A DNA stretch of 15,256 nucleotides from Desulfobulbus sp. (GCA_011051825.1 DRKH01000138.1:1-15256); one strand, 5' to 3'. Positions 1-6,902 are shown, counted from the stretch's first letter. Program-made: numbers and translations. The notes: generated by a model not told the origin, from the letters alone.

Positions 1-339
1 AATCCCCCGAAATTTGTCTCCCCCCTGCCCTTTGATCGCCGTGGCCAAAACCTCATGAACTGCGCTGACATTTACATAGACCAGAGGATTTTCATAACCG
101 ATGGTAATATGGCCGTCATTGATCTGTTTTTCGTATTCGGCAAAATTAGCCGTCAGGATAGGCTTTATTGAACTTCCTGTTTTTTCAGAGAGATACGCAG
201 CAAGAGGCGTTATCATGGCCGTAAGTTTTTCAGGAAAATATCGGGGCAGCATGGACAGGGTATACTCTTGTGCCTGTCCGACCCCGCACAGACCGGTACA
301 AAACAGAAACAGGAACACATATAAAAGCAGTTTTTTCAT
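1..339 (-). CDS. PhnD-like periplasmic substrate-binding protein, partial (C-terminus outside window)
   Basis: This is the first 113 codons of a secreted binding protein; the rest lies beyond position 1. The N-terminus (MKKLLLYVFLFLFC..., then GVGQAQ before EYTLSMLPRY) is a typical signal peptide, so the mature protein should be periplasmic. It aligns without gaps to the upstream neighbour at 352-1203: both have LSMLPRY, a TIGYENP/QIGYENP motif, HEV and FRGI. This marks it as a paralogue in the phosphate/phosphite/phosphonate (PhnD-like) ABC binding-protein superfamily. The ATG lies 12 bases after the neighbour's TAG, so the two are probably co-transcribed, although the ribosome site is weak. 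In many bacteria such proteins act as sensor inputs rather than transporter subunits. The ligand cannot be read from the sequence. Confidence 0.85.
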   Translation of the reverse strand, partial: MKKLLLYVFLFLFCTGLCGVGQAQEYTLSMLPRYFPEKLTAMITPLAAYLSEKTGSSIKPILTANFAEYEKQINDGHITIGYENPLVYVNVSAVHEVLATAIKGQGGDKFRGI

Positions 340-351
340 TCTTAAGGCAGC

Positions 352-1203
352 CTATTCTATTGGAGAGTCATTGACAATCGGCAAGGCTATGCCGGCAGCC
401 TTGCGAATACTGTTGTAGTCTTGATCCGTTGCCGGAACGAACCGGTTGATTTTAAGGGCCTGAGCCGCTGGAGACTCCTTATTCAGGGCAAAAACAGCAT
501 CAGCGATTTTTTTTCTGTCGGCAGGAGACATTGTCCGGCTGACGGAAAGGGCCCAGTTCGGCAGCCATGCTGTTTCCTGAAGAACTTTGATTGCTGTTGG
601 CGGAACAAAATTGTCTGCCTGGTGCAGCGCCGAGCCGCGGATAAATCCACAGTCGACATCACCGGTATAGACGGCAAGAATAACATTTTCCTGCTTATTA
701 TCTGCGGCCTCGACAAGCTGGCAGTCGGTTTTAACATGTATTCCGTGTTCTGCAAGCGTAAGCTTTTGCGACAGGTATCCACCGGCACTGGTATATCCGA
801 CTATAGAGATCGTCTTGCCACGTAAATCCTCCAGGGTCTTTATAGGGCTGTCGGCCCGGACAATAATGATTCCTCTAAAACGTGTGCCGCTGCGCTCCTT
901 CTCGGCAAGGGCAATGACCTCATGTGCTTTTGATGCAAGTACGTAAATATAGGGGTTTTCATAGCCGATCTGTATGGCACCTCCGAGCAGTTGCTGCTGA
1001 TACTGGTCAAAGGTGGAAATAACAACAGGCTCAATCTCCAGGCCGGTCTCTCTGCTGAGGTAGTCGGCTATGGGGACAATCCGTTTATGAATTTCTTCAG
1101 TAGAATATCGTGGCAGCATGGACAGCTTATATCCGGCAGATGCCATAACCGGACTCAACATCATACAGAGAAACAGTATCCCTAACTTGAGTATGATTTT
1201 CAT
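352..1203 (-). CDS. PhnD-like phosphate/phosphonate-type substrate-binding protein
   Basis: A 283-residue secreted protein. Residues 1-23 form a signal peptide (hydrophobic core ILKLGILFLCMML, likely cleavage after ASA). The mature part begins YKLSMLPRYS and carries PhnD/SBP-3-type features: IGYENPYIY near residue 80, a TLEDLRGKTISIVG segment around 120-135 (the usual 'dLkGKtv' hinge region) and DVDCGFIRGSAL near 180. Length is normal for the family (about 280-310). No ATP-binding or permease gene is visible in the window, so a role as a sensor-linked binding protein is as likely as transport. The start ATG is preceded by a G-rich run (GGGGGG), a weak Shine-Dalgarno. A hairpin and a 15-bp tandem repeat lie in the upstream leader. 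The true ligand is unknown. Confidence 0.85.
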   Translation of the reverse strand: MKIILKLGILFLCMMLSPVMASAGYKLSMLPRYSTEEIHKRIVPIADYLSRETGLEIEPVVISTFDQYQQQLLGGAIQIGYENPYIYVLASKAHEVIALAEKERSGTRFRGIIIVRADSPIKTLEDLRGKTISIVGYTSAGGYLSQKLTLAEHGIHVKTDCQLVEAADNKQENVILAVYTGDVDCGFIRGSALHQADNFVPPTAIKVLQETAWLPNWALSVSRTMSPADRKKIADAVFALNKESPAAQALKINRFVPATDQDYNSIRKAAGIALPIVNDSPIE

Positions 1204-1254
1204 TTTCCCCCCGGAGTACCTGAATTAAACAGCTCAACAGAAATTGGAGCTGGT

Positions 1255-1277
1255 GCCGGCGTACAGCGTACGCCGGC
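1255..1277. other. Perfect 10-bp hairpin in the leader of the phnD-like pair
   Basis: Arms GCCGGCGTAC and GTACGCCGGC are perfect complements around a 3-base AGC loop. It lies about 50 bases before the start codon of the minus-strand binding-protein gene. No U-tract follows on either strand, so it is not a standard terminator; it may be an mRNA leader structure or a protein-binding site. The function is unknown. Confidence 0.5.
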
Positions 1278-1320
1278 AATACGTATCACTCATTCTTCAT
1301 ATTCCGCTCAACCTGGATTG

Positions 1321-1350
1321 CCTTTATTTTCTTAACCTTTATTTTCTTAA
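1321..1350. repeat. Two perfect 15-bp tandem repeats
   Basis: The unit CCTTTATTTTCTTAA occurs twice without interruption. It lies about 120-150 bases upstream of the minus-strand phnD-like gene, next to the outer end of the composite repeat element. Tandem direct repeats in promoters are a common layout for response-regulator sites, but no regulator can be named, and it could be simple sequence duplication. Confidence 0.6.
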
Positions 1351-1351
1351 C

Positions 1352-1569
1352 GTAACCGTTCACCAGGAGTAACATAGTTCACTCATCCTGAGGCGGTAAG
1401 CGTTTACCAGTGCCCCGGATTCGTTCAGGTAAGCGAGCCTGCGAGACTCCGGGTAAGCGAGCCTGCGAGACTCCGGGTAAGCGAGCCTGCGAGACTCCGG
1501 GTAAGCGAGCCTGCGAGACTCCGATAGCCTGCCTGATCGGACGGAGATGGGGTGCTGGTGAACGCTTAC
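1352..1569. repeat. Composite palindromic repeat element, copy 1 (related to 14600-14794)
   Basis: The element is bounded by copies of a near-palindromic 13-mer of consensus GTAANCGYTYACC: outer left at 1352 (GTAACCGTTCACC), inner left at 1396 (GTAAGCGTTTACCAGTGC) and, inverted, the right end at 1552-1569 (reads GTAAGCGTTCACCAGCAC on the minus strand). Inner left and right ends form an imperfect 18-bp inverted repeat. Between them are TTCGTTCAG, four tandem 24-bp units, and a GATCGGACGGAGATG block. The same parts in the same order recur at 14600-14794. No transposase is encoded. This looks like a non-autonomous (MITE-like or REP-like) chromosomal repeat. Confidence 0.75.
1428..1523. repeat. 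Four perfect tandem copies of a 24-bp unit
   Basis: Units run 1428-1451, 1452-1475, 1476-1499 and 1500-1523 and are identical; each begins GGTAAGCGAG and ends GAGACTCCG. The same unit, reverse-complemented and exact, occurs once at 8166-8189, and a 23-bp variant occurs twice at 14678-14723. The repetitive peptides seen in translation (GKRACETP / GVSQARLP) are by-products of the 24-bp period, not evidence of a gene. Confidence 0.9.
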
Positions 1570-1600
1570 TTCTTAACATCGTGAAAAATGTTCATAGAGT

Positions 1601-1641
1601 CCGGTCGTTCAGAGAGTAAGAAGCAATAGACTGAACGACGG
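1601..1641. other. Imperfect stem-loop downstream of repeat element
   Basis: TCGTTCAG (1605-1612) pairs with CTGAACGA (1631-1638), extended by CCG/CGG with one bulged base, around an 18-base loop. No neighbouring gene is clearly served. The remaining bases between here and 1744 show nothing I can assign. Confidence 0.35.
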
Positions 1642-1744
1642 AATAATGCATAGAAGGTCTTTCCGAACCGGTAAACGCCTGTCAAGGATGCTATTGCCAA
1701 CGCCTGGCCGGAGTCGATTCCCGGCAAAAAACCGACGGACAACC

Positions 1745-1771
1745 ATCCTTTTTCCGGATCGGAAAAAGGAT
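1745..1771 (-). terminator. Terminator-like hairpin after the zinc ribbon-HAMP gene
   Basis: A perfect 12-bp stem, ATCCTTTTTCCG paired with CGGAAAAAGGAT around a 3-base loop, begins on the stop codon of the minus-strand gene. The stem itself carries a T5/A5 run. A TTTTTT stretch follows about a dozen bases further along the minus strand rather than directly after the stem, so intrinsic termination is likely but not textbook. Confidence 0.6.
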
Positions 1772-2835
1772 TATGAGCTTTTTCTCAACCGGATCATCGC
1801 CGCCTTGATTGAATAGCGCATACGCTCAAAGGCAACGGCCAGTTCCCGTACCTCCCTGGGGCCCTTAGGTTCAATCATGAGGTCCAGCTCTCCCAGACTG
1901 ATCCGGTTCACAACATCGGTCAATTCAACCAGCGGTCTCGATATTGACCGGGCAATAATCAGAAAAATAACCAGACCGCCAAAAAAGATTGCTCCCATCA
2001 GCGACAGGGAAAGCGGAGAAAGCAGGGCCGCCTTTATGGCCTGTTCCACCTCCGATATATAAATTCCGACGTGAACAGTACCTCCGGTTTCCGGAAGCAG
2101 AACGACCTTGTCCTGGATCATCTGGCCGCCCACGGTGAAACGGGCAGAATGTTCCTTGCTGCCGCTCCTGATCTTATTCTTTTCAATCACGGAGCGGGGA
2201 AAGCCCTCGGCCTTGACCTGAGCCGAAAAAACCTGGTCGAATCGGCTGAGATCACTGAAAAAACCGGCAACAACGATTCCTCGTTTATTGACCACTGCCG
2301 TATAGGCAACCCCGGGCAGCTTGCTCACACGTTCGGCCTCTTTATTGACCTGCAGATAGTTGCGCACAAGAAGCGGTTGCTTTACGGTGCCGGCAAAGAC
2401 CGTAGTTATGGCGGAAGTCCGCAGATCAATCTGTTCGTTCATCAGCTGCGGAATATATTTCAGGTACAGGTAGGCAAAGGCTGCTGCAATAGAAACAAAA
2501 CCGATTGTCAGGGCAAAGATGAGATAAAAACCTACCGATGCCGCTTTGCCCTTTTTTACTTTTTTGCGTACGGTCTTCTCTTCGTCTGCCCGGGCAGTTT
2601 GCTCTTGTCCGACATCCTCCGGCTGATCGCTGTCCGCAGTTGTCCCAGTTGCCTCCTCCATATCCTCCAGATGCTCTTCCGGGTCGGCACCCGCCTGTGC
2701 AGCCGGCTCTGATTCCGGTTTGTTTACGACAATAATATGTCCACATTCCTGACAGGAAAACCGGGCTCGGTTACCCTTGATTTTTGTCTCGTCAATATTG
2801 TATTTTTTTGCACAATCTTCACAGATAACCAGCAT
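1771..2835 (-). CDS. Zinc-ribbon / HAMP-domain membrane protein without an output domain
   Basis: A 354-residue protein. Residues 1-39 form an MJ0042-type zinc ribbon (C5-x2-C8 and C28-x2-C31, with KYNID between). An acidic low-complexity linker (about 40-90) and a basic patch (RKKVKKGK, 90-97) precede transmembrane helix 1 (about 101-127). A sensor-like extracytoplasmic region of about 145 residues follows, then helix 2 (about 273-294) and a HAMP segment (about 294-345: ISRPLVELTDVVNRISLGELD). The chain stops at RLRKSS with no kinase, MCP, GGDEF or other effector. The zinc ribbon is therefore probably the only cytoplasmic partner domain, or the protein signals through other HAMP proteins. 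The start is supported by AAGGAG 7 bases upstream. The gene appears monocistronic, with a promoter near 3000. The exact function is unknown. Confidence 0.8.
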   Translation of the reverse strand: MLVICEDCAKKYNIDETKIKGNRARFSCQECGHIIVVNKPESEPAAQAGADPEEHLEDMEEATGTTADSDQPEDVGQEQTARADEEKTVRKKVKKGKAASVGFYLIFALTIGFVSIAAAFAYLYLKYIPQLMNEQIDLRTSAITTVFAGTVKQPLLVRNYLQVNKEAERVSKLPGVAYTAVVNKRGIVVAGFFSDLSRFDQVFSAQVKAEGFPRSVIEKNKIRSGSKEHSARFTVGGQMIQDKVVLLPETGGTVHVGIYISEVEQAIKAALLSPLSLSLMGAIFFGGLVIFLIIARSISRPLVELTDVVNRISLGELDLMIEPKGPREVRELAVAFERMRYSIKAAMIRLRKSS

Positions 2836-2989
2836 CAGCCTTCTCCTTACCCGGTTGTACAGGCATACTTACCTTGACATCTCTTTTTAAGTAAAAATTA
2901 AACAATATTACGGACGAACTTTTTACTTCAACAAGATCTTGAGAGGATATGCGAAAGAAAATTCAAATCTAAAATTTACCGTATATCTT

Positions 2990-3018
2990 GTTATATATTT
3001 AAAAAAAATCGAGGTCAA
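2990..3018 (-). promoter_or_regulatory. Sigma70-type promoter for the zinc ribbon-HAMP gene
   Basis: On the minus strand TTGACC (3013-3018) is followed after exactly 17 bases by TATAAC (2990-2995): 5 of 6 matches in each box, in an AT-rich stretch. Transcription would start near 2983, giving a leader of roughly 150 bases before the start at 2835. The rest of 2836-3175 is AT-rich and shows no gene I can support. Confidence 0.6.
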
Positions 3019-3175
3019 ATTTTTTTGTGACTAAATGGAAAAACCGGATCGAGGCGTGGTATGGAATGCACTGATTTCTTAGAAAATTACTCAAGTTCTG
3101 TGCACATCTACAGCAAGATAGCAAAGCCGGCTGATCAAAAAAACGGCAGGGGGAGAGTAACTGATCAGGGACCGT

Positions 3176-3208
3176 CCGGGAAAGGGAAGAGACAAGACCC
3201 TTTCCCGG
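3176..3208. other. Strong 11-bp stem-loop downstream of the kor operon
   Basis: CCGGGAAAGGG (3176-3186) pairs perfectly with CCCTTTCCCGG (3198-3208) around an 11-base loop, 20 bases after the last stop codon of the minus-strand operon. On the minus strand the T-run comes before the stem instead of after it, so it is not a standard intrinsic terminator. It may protect the 3' end of the transcript or stop transcription with help from other factors. Confidence 0.5.
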
Positions 3209-3228
3209 AAAAAATCTTCGACCTGATT

Positions 3229-3813
3229 TTATGGGTGGGTCTTCTTTATCTTCTTTAATAACCAGGCCATGTTTTTACCAAGAGTACGCATGGTCTCCAC
3301 TCCTTCGGCATCTTCACTGACCTCCCCTTTTTCACGACCAACCCCGATGTTCCAATAGGACGAGCCGACAATAATCATCTGGCCAATGGTAAAAAAATGA
3401 TTAATTGAATCAAAAACATGTATGGCACCTCCGCGACGACGGGCCACAACCGCTGCTCCCACCTTCCGGCGGTACATGTCGCCATTGGCCCTCGACACCA
3501 TGCCGGTTCGATCGATCAAGGCCTTGAGTTCGGTACTGAGATCGGCAAAATACGTGGGAGAGGCAAGGATAATCCCGTCTGCCGCCTCCATCTTTTCAAT
3601 GCAGTCATTTATGCAGTCAATTTCCACGGCACAGCGGTTGTTCTTTTTTGTAAAACACTGGTAACAGGCTATACAGCCGTGCGGGTGTTTGCCGGCCAGT
3701 TGAACCAGTTCCGTGTCGATTCCTTCTTTTTCCAGCTCTTCAAAGACATACTCGACCAATTTCGTGGTATTGCCGTCTTTGCGGGCACTGCCGTTAAAGG
3801 CTACAACTTTCAT
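3229..3813 (-). CDS. Flavodoxin-fold NAD(P)H-dependent oxidoreductase / iron-sulfur flavoprotein-like
   Basis: A 194-residue soluble protein. It opens with the FMN phosphate-binding signature VVAFNGSARKDGNTTKL (residues 3-19), followed by a cysteine cluster C47-x2-C50-x2-C53-x7-C61 (numbering approximate). It then has the flavin-binding ASPTYFADLSTELKALIDR block (about 84-102), typical of the NADPH-dependent FMN reductase family. The compact four-cysteine motif resembles the [4Fe-4S] site of archaeal iron-sulfur flavoproteins, although the last spacing (7) is at the long end. It is the last gene of the kor operon: its ATG is 11 bases after korC, and its AAGGAG site overlaps the korC stop codon, which favours translational coupling. 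A likely role is electron exchange with ferredoxin produced by the oxidoreductase; this is inference from position. Confidence 0.8.
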   Translation of the reverse strand: MKVVAFNGSARKDGNTTKLVEYVFEELEKEGIDTELVQLAGKHPHGCIACYQCFTKKNNRCAVEIDCINDCIEKMEAADGIILASPTYFADLSTELKALIDRTGMVSRANGDMYRRKVGAAVVARRRGGAIHVFDSINHFFTIGQMIIVGSSYWNIGVGREKGEVSEDAEGVETMRTLGKNMAWLLKKIKKTHP

Positions 3814-3824
3814 TTTATCGCTCC

Positions 3825-4427
3825 TTACAGTTCGTCTTCTTCACTCATAACAGCCCTGGGCAGCCCCAGAACATCGATCTTTTCCGCCTCTTCAATGCCT
3901 CGCTGCAGGGCCTTGCTGTTCATCTCTTCCGTCCCCTTCGGAACCCTGGCCAACAGCGCTTTTTCCAGGTTGACCAGATTAACCTGACCGGACAGAAAGC
4001 CTATGGTACCAAGGGCTACCATATTGGCGACCAGTTCACGGCCGATCTCTTCCTTTGCGATCCGGGTAAACGGAATGGGGATAATCCGGCTGGTCGGGTA
4101 CTGCTCAACCAGAGAGGAATCCACCACCAGCAACCCGTTGGCCTTGATGTCAAAGAAATAGGCATCACAGGCCGCCTGATTCATGGCAAGCAGCAGGTCT
4201 ATCTCCAGAGCCTTGGGATAATCAATCGGCTGGTCGCTGATAACCACTTCAGCCTTGGATTTACCGCCCCTGGCTTCAGGGCCGTAACTCTGGGTCTGGC
4301 AGACATACTTGCCGTCATATACGCCTACGGCCTCGGCAAAGACAACAGCAGCAGTGATCAGCCCCTGGCCGCCGGACCCGCTGAAGCGAATTTCATAACG
4401 ATTGTGTTTTTCTTTCTGGGTCTTCAT
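3825..4427 (-). CDS. korC: 2-oxoacid:ferredoxin oxidoreductase, gamma subunit
   Basis: A 200-residue protein of the pyruvate/ketoisovalerate oxidoreductase catalytic gamma domain. The N-terminus RFSGSGGQGLITAAVVFAEA is the family hallmark (G-x-GGQG), followed by TQSYGPEARGGKSKAEVVIS, which is near-invariant in KorC/OorC proteins. MVALGTIGFLSG lies in the last third. Length is usual (180-200). In the complex the gamma subunit helps form the CoA-binding part. Its ATG overlaps the korB stop by four bases (ATGA), showing tight coupling. Substrate specificity (2-oxoglutarate versus another 2-oxoacid) is not proven by this subunit alone. Confidence 0.9.
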   Translation of the reverse strand: MKTQKEKHNRYEIRFSGSGGQGLITAAVVFAEAVGVYDGKYVCQTQSYGPEARGGKSKAEVVISDQPIDYPKALEIDLLLAMNQAACDAYFFDIKANGLLVVDSSLVEQYPTSRIIPIPFTRIAKEEIGRELVANMVALGTIGFLSGQVNLVNLEKALLARVPKGTEEMNSKALQRGIEEAEKIDVLGLPRAVMSEEDEL

Positions 4428-5266
4428 ACCTTATCCCCGGATTCATGGGCCCGACGGCGAACTTTTTTATACTCTTCCGTGGACACGGGAAGTTCGCGAT
4501 CAACAAGCACACCAATAGTTGTTTTGCCCTCAAGTTCTTCCGGACTGAGTTTTTTCGCCCGGCTCACCGTAACAGCCTGATCCTTGAACCGTTTCAACAT
4601 TTCCACGGCACCGCCCAGATGATTTCTTCTTCCATACTGGACATGACAGTTGGAGATCACCTCGACCACGGCAAACCCTCTTTTCTGCATGGCCTGTTCA
4701 ATAAGTCGGTCAATGAGATCTGCATGGTAGACCGTGGATCTTGCCACAAATGATGCCCCCGCCGTAACAGCCAGTTCCGCTATGGAAAAGGCGTGTTCAA
4801 TATGGCCATAAACAGAAGTAGTGGTTTTAGAACCAAAGGGAGTGGTCGGTGAATACTGACCACCGGTCATACCGTAAATCGAATTATTGATTATAATAGC
4901 GGTCAGATTCAGGTTTCTGCGGGCGGCATGAATAAAATGGTTGCCGCCGATTGCGGTTGCATCGCCGTCACCCATGATTGCAACTACGTTCAAGGCGGGA
5001 TTTGCCAGCTTGACCCCGGTGGCAAAGGTGAGCGCCCGACCATGGGTTGTGTGCAGAGTATTGAAATCGAGATAGGTCGGCATCCGTCCGGAACAGCCGA
5101 TACCTGATGCAAGGACAACCTCGTCTTTGGTGATTTCGAGTCGATGGATGGCACGCAGCAGCGCCCCCATGACAATGCCGTTGCCGCATCCAGGGCACCA
5201 GACATGGGGAAATTTTTTATTATGCCGCAGATATTCGTGCCGGAGGGCCTGTGCAGGAGTGGGCAT
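4424..5266 (-). CDS. korB: 2-oxoacid:ferredoxin oxidoreductase, beta (TPP-binding) subunit
   Basis: A 280-residue protein when started at MPTPAQALRHEYLR. This ATG is 13 bases after the korA stop and has AGGA 8 bases upstream; a longer reading frame would run back into korA. It binds thiamine diphosphate through MGDGDATAIGGNHFIHAARRN (about 99-118, slightly variant GDG...N motif) and NNSIYGMTGGQYSPTT (about 127-142). Cysteines C24, C27 (WCPGCG), C58 (GIGCSGR) and C207 (ISNCHVQYGRRN) match the spacing of the four [4Fe-4S] ligands in other two-domain oxoacid oxidoreductase beta chains. It passes electrons from the TPP adduct to ferredoxin. Substrate is most likely 2-oxoglutarate by overall similarity to KorB. 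Confidence 0.92.
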   Translation of the reverse strand: MPTPAQALRHEYLRHNKKFPHVWCPGCGNGIVMGALLRAIHRLEITKDEVVLASGIGCSGRMPTYLDFNTLHTTHGRALTFATGVKLANPALNVVAIMGDGDATAIGGNHFIHAARRNLNLTAIIINNSIYGMTGGQYSPTTPFGSKTTTSVYGHIEHAFSIAELAVTAGASFVARSTVYHADLIDRLIEQAMQKRGFAVVEVISNCHVQYGRRNHLGGAVEMLKRFKDQAVTVSRAKKLSPEELEGKTTIGVLVDRELPVSTEEYKKVRRRAHESGDKV

Positions 5267-5279
5267 GATATGATTCCTG

Positions 5280-6419
5280 TTAGAGTTTAATGAGGTGTTT
5301 AAAAATTTCCAGAGGGGTAATAAACTGTCCATCTATCCGGTTATGCTTCACCACCGCACAGTCAAACTGATTCACCCGCTGAACCTCACGACTGATCTGT
5401 CCCATATTCATCTCCGGAACCAATGCGGCCCGACACTGCTTGAGCAGAGGAGAAACGGTTCCCCTGGGAAAGGGGAAGAGGGTGATCAACTGAAGCAGGC
5501 CGGCCTTGACCCCCTGTCTGCGTGCATCCTCGACCGCCCGCAGAGAGGAACGGGCAACTGCACCATAGGCAATAACAACGATTTCGGCATCCTCAAGAAG
5601 AAAACCCCGAGACATCTGAATATCGGAAAACCCCTTGGTGATTTTTTTAGTCAGCCGTTTATGGAACCGCTCAATTTCATGACGGTTCTGGGTCGGGAAT
5701 CCGTGTTCATCATGAATCAGACCGGTGATATGATGCCGATAGCCGTCACCCAGTGCCGCCATCGGCGGGACCCCCCGGCTGTCTCCTTCGTAGGGCTTAT
5801 ACCAGTCAGGAGGTACGCTGGGCCTGATCCGGTCAACAACTTTGACTTTCTCTTGTTCCGGCAGACAGACACATTCCCTGGTATGGGCAACGACCTCATC
5901 AGAGAGCAGAATGACAGGTACCCGGTATTTCTCGGAAATGTTAAAGGCCTTGACCGTGATTGAAAAACAGTCCTCAACCGATGAAGCCGCAAGGACAACA
6001 ACGGGATGGTCTCCATGGGTGCCCCATCGTGCCATCTGTACATCGCCCTGGGCCGGACTGGTGGGCAGTCCGGTCGAGGGACCGCCCCGCATCACGTTGA
6101 CGATCACCAGTGGTGTTTCGGTCACGCAGGCAAAACCGAGATTTTCCTGCATCAGAGAAAAACCGGGTCCGGAGGTTGCGGTCATTGCCTTGACTCCGGC
6201 AAGCGAGGCGCCGATGGAGGCGCCGATGGAGGCAATCTCATCTTCCATCTGGATAAAGGTTCCGTCGGCGGCCGGTAAGAGAATAGACAGTAATTCGGCG
6301 ATTTCCGAGGCGGGAGTGATTGGATATCCGGCAAAAAAACGACAGCCGGCGGCCATGGCCCCGTACACAACGGCCTCATTTCCCTGCAGAAGACGGCGCT
6401 CCGATGTGGTTTCAGACAT
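5280..6419 (-). CDS. korA: 2-oxoacid:ferredoxin oxidoreductase, alpha subunit
   Basis: A 379-residue protein. GYPITPASEIAE (residues 31-42) is the signature that contacts TPP and substrate in KorA-type subunits. EDEIASIGASIGASLAG (about 58-74) and TATSGPGFSLMQENLGFA (about 80-97) are the classic pyrimidine-domain blocks. GGPSTGLPT and QGDVQMARWGTHGD (about 112-136) follow. A domain II segment AEIVVIAYGAVARSSLRAV near residue 290 and VPEMNMGQISREV near 340 complete the family pattern. There is no fused gamma domain, so this is the four-gene KorDABC arrangement. The start ATG overlaps the korD stop region by 8 bases. 2-Oxoglutarate is the most probable substrate; a branched-chain or other 2-oxoacid is an alternative. 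Confidence 0.92.
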   Translation of the reverse strand: MSETTSERRLLQGNEAVVYGAMAAGCRFFAGYPITPASEIAELLSILLPAADGTFIQMEDEIASIGASIGASLAGVKAMTATSGPGFSLMQENLGFACVTETPLVIVNVMRGGPSTGLPTSPAQGDVQMARWGTHGDHPVVVLAASSVEDCFSITVKAFNISEKYRVPVILLSDEVVAHTRECVCLPEQEKVKVVDRIRPSVPPDWYKPYEGDSRGVPPMAALGDGYRHHITGLIHDEHGFPTQNRHEIERFHKRLTKKITKGFSDIQMSRGFLLEDAEIVVIAYGAVARSSLRAVEDARRQGVKAGLLQLITLFPFPRGTVSPLLKQCRAALVPEMNMGQISREVQRVNQFDCAVVKHNRIDGQFITPLEIFKHLIKL

Positions 6420-6699
6420 CGTTTATTCTCCTTTTAGGTTTACGGTCGGAAACGGTTATGGCAAAATCCGGGCAATGGATTTCACAAAATCGACAGCCGA
6501 CACATCGGTCTCCGTCTTCTATTACCGGCCTGCCCCTGCTGTCGGCACCGATAATTTTCTGGGGGCAGAATGCCATACAGATACCGCAGGCCTTGCACCA
6601 GTCGTGATAAAAGGAGACATCAAAAAATTTTTTTCGCCCTGATGCGCCCTTCTCATTTATATTGTCGACGGATTCAGACTGTTTTGTTGCTTTACCCAT
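6412..6699 (-). CDS. korD: 2-oxoacid:ferredoxin oxidoreductase, delta subunit (2x[4Fe-4S] ferredoxin)
   Basis: A 95-residue ferredoxin-like subunit. Two complete cluster motifs are visible: CKACGICMAFCP (about 35-46) and CVGCRFCEIHCP (about 66-77), each C-x2-C-x2-C-x3-C-P. An N-terminal 30-residue polar extension and a basic tail (RKPKRRINDV) flank them. It is the first gene of the operon and relays electrons from the beta subunit cluster to soluble ferredoxin. The ATG has GGAGG 6 bases upstream (the strongest ribosome site of the operon), and the stop overlaps the start of korA. No convincing minus-strand promoter was found in the 200 bases upstream. Confidence 0.92.
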   Translation of the reverse strand: MGKATKQSESVDNINEKGASGRKKFFDVSFYHDWCKACGICMAFCPQKIIGADSRGRPVIEDGDRCVGCRFCEIHCPDFAITVSDRKPKRRINDV

Positions 6700-6855
6700 G
6701 ATCGTCCTCCGGGTTTTCTGAAACCGGTCTTCTTCCAGGAATCAGCTGCCCGATGCAATGAATTTGTTTATTTCTCCCGCTTACATCCTCTACTGGTAAA
6801 AAGCAAGATAATCTCCTGCACAACATATATAAAAAATTTCCCTCTAAATATTCAC

Positions 6856-6884
6856 TTGTCTTTAAAGTATCAGTTGAATATAAC
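6856..6884 (+). promoter_or_regulatory. Candidate promoter for the TAXI receptor gene
   Basis: TTGTCT (6856-6861), a 17-base spacer and TATAAC (6879-6884) form a reasonable sigma70 promoter on the plus strand. Transcription would begin near 6891, with a leader of about 280 bases before the TAXI gene. The perfect palindrome at 6903-6918 would lie just downstream of the start point. Confidence 0.45.
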
Positions 6885-6902
6885 CTGAATTTGTAACGGA
6901 AA

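Noticed and set aside
1428..1523. Possible CRISPR array.
   Set aside because: The 24-bp units are directly adjacent with no spacers, and no cas gene is present.
1379..1619. Open frames with repeated GKRACETP or GVSQARLP peptides on both strands.
   Set aside because: They arise from the 24-bp tandem DNA repeat, whose length is a multiple of three; there is no ribosome site and no family similarity.
2071..2712. A 213-codon plus-strand frame opposite the zinc ribbon-HAMP gene.
   Set aside because: It is antisense to a well supported gene with clear domains, and its translation has no recognisable domain.
2874..2905. Plus-strand TTGACA followed by an AT-rich stretch.
   Set aside because: No good -10 box at the right distance and no plus-strand gene downstream.
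3157..3170. GTAACTGATCAGGG resembling the end of the 8144-8239 element.
   Set aside because: No matching inverted partner or internal module was found nearby, so the similarity may be chance.
3061..3258. A 65-codon plus-strand frame.
   Set aside because: It spans the strong stem-loop at 3176-3208 and runs into the end of the flavoprotein gene; no ribosome site or similarity.
6205..6236. Tandem 12-bp repeat within korA (ASIGASIGAS).
   Set aside because: The encoded segment has the normal family length and sequence; the DNA repeat reflects similar codons, not an insertion.
5842..6642. A 266-codon plus-strand frame across korA and korD.
   Set aside because: It is a shadow of two strongly supported minus-strand genes.
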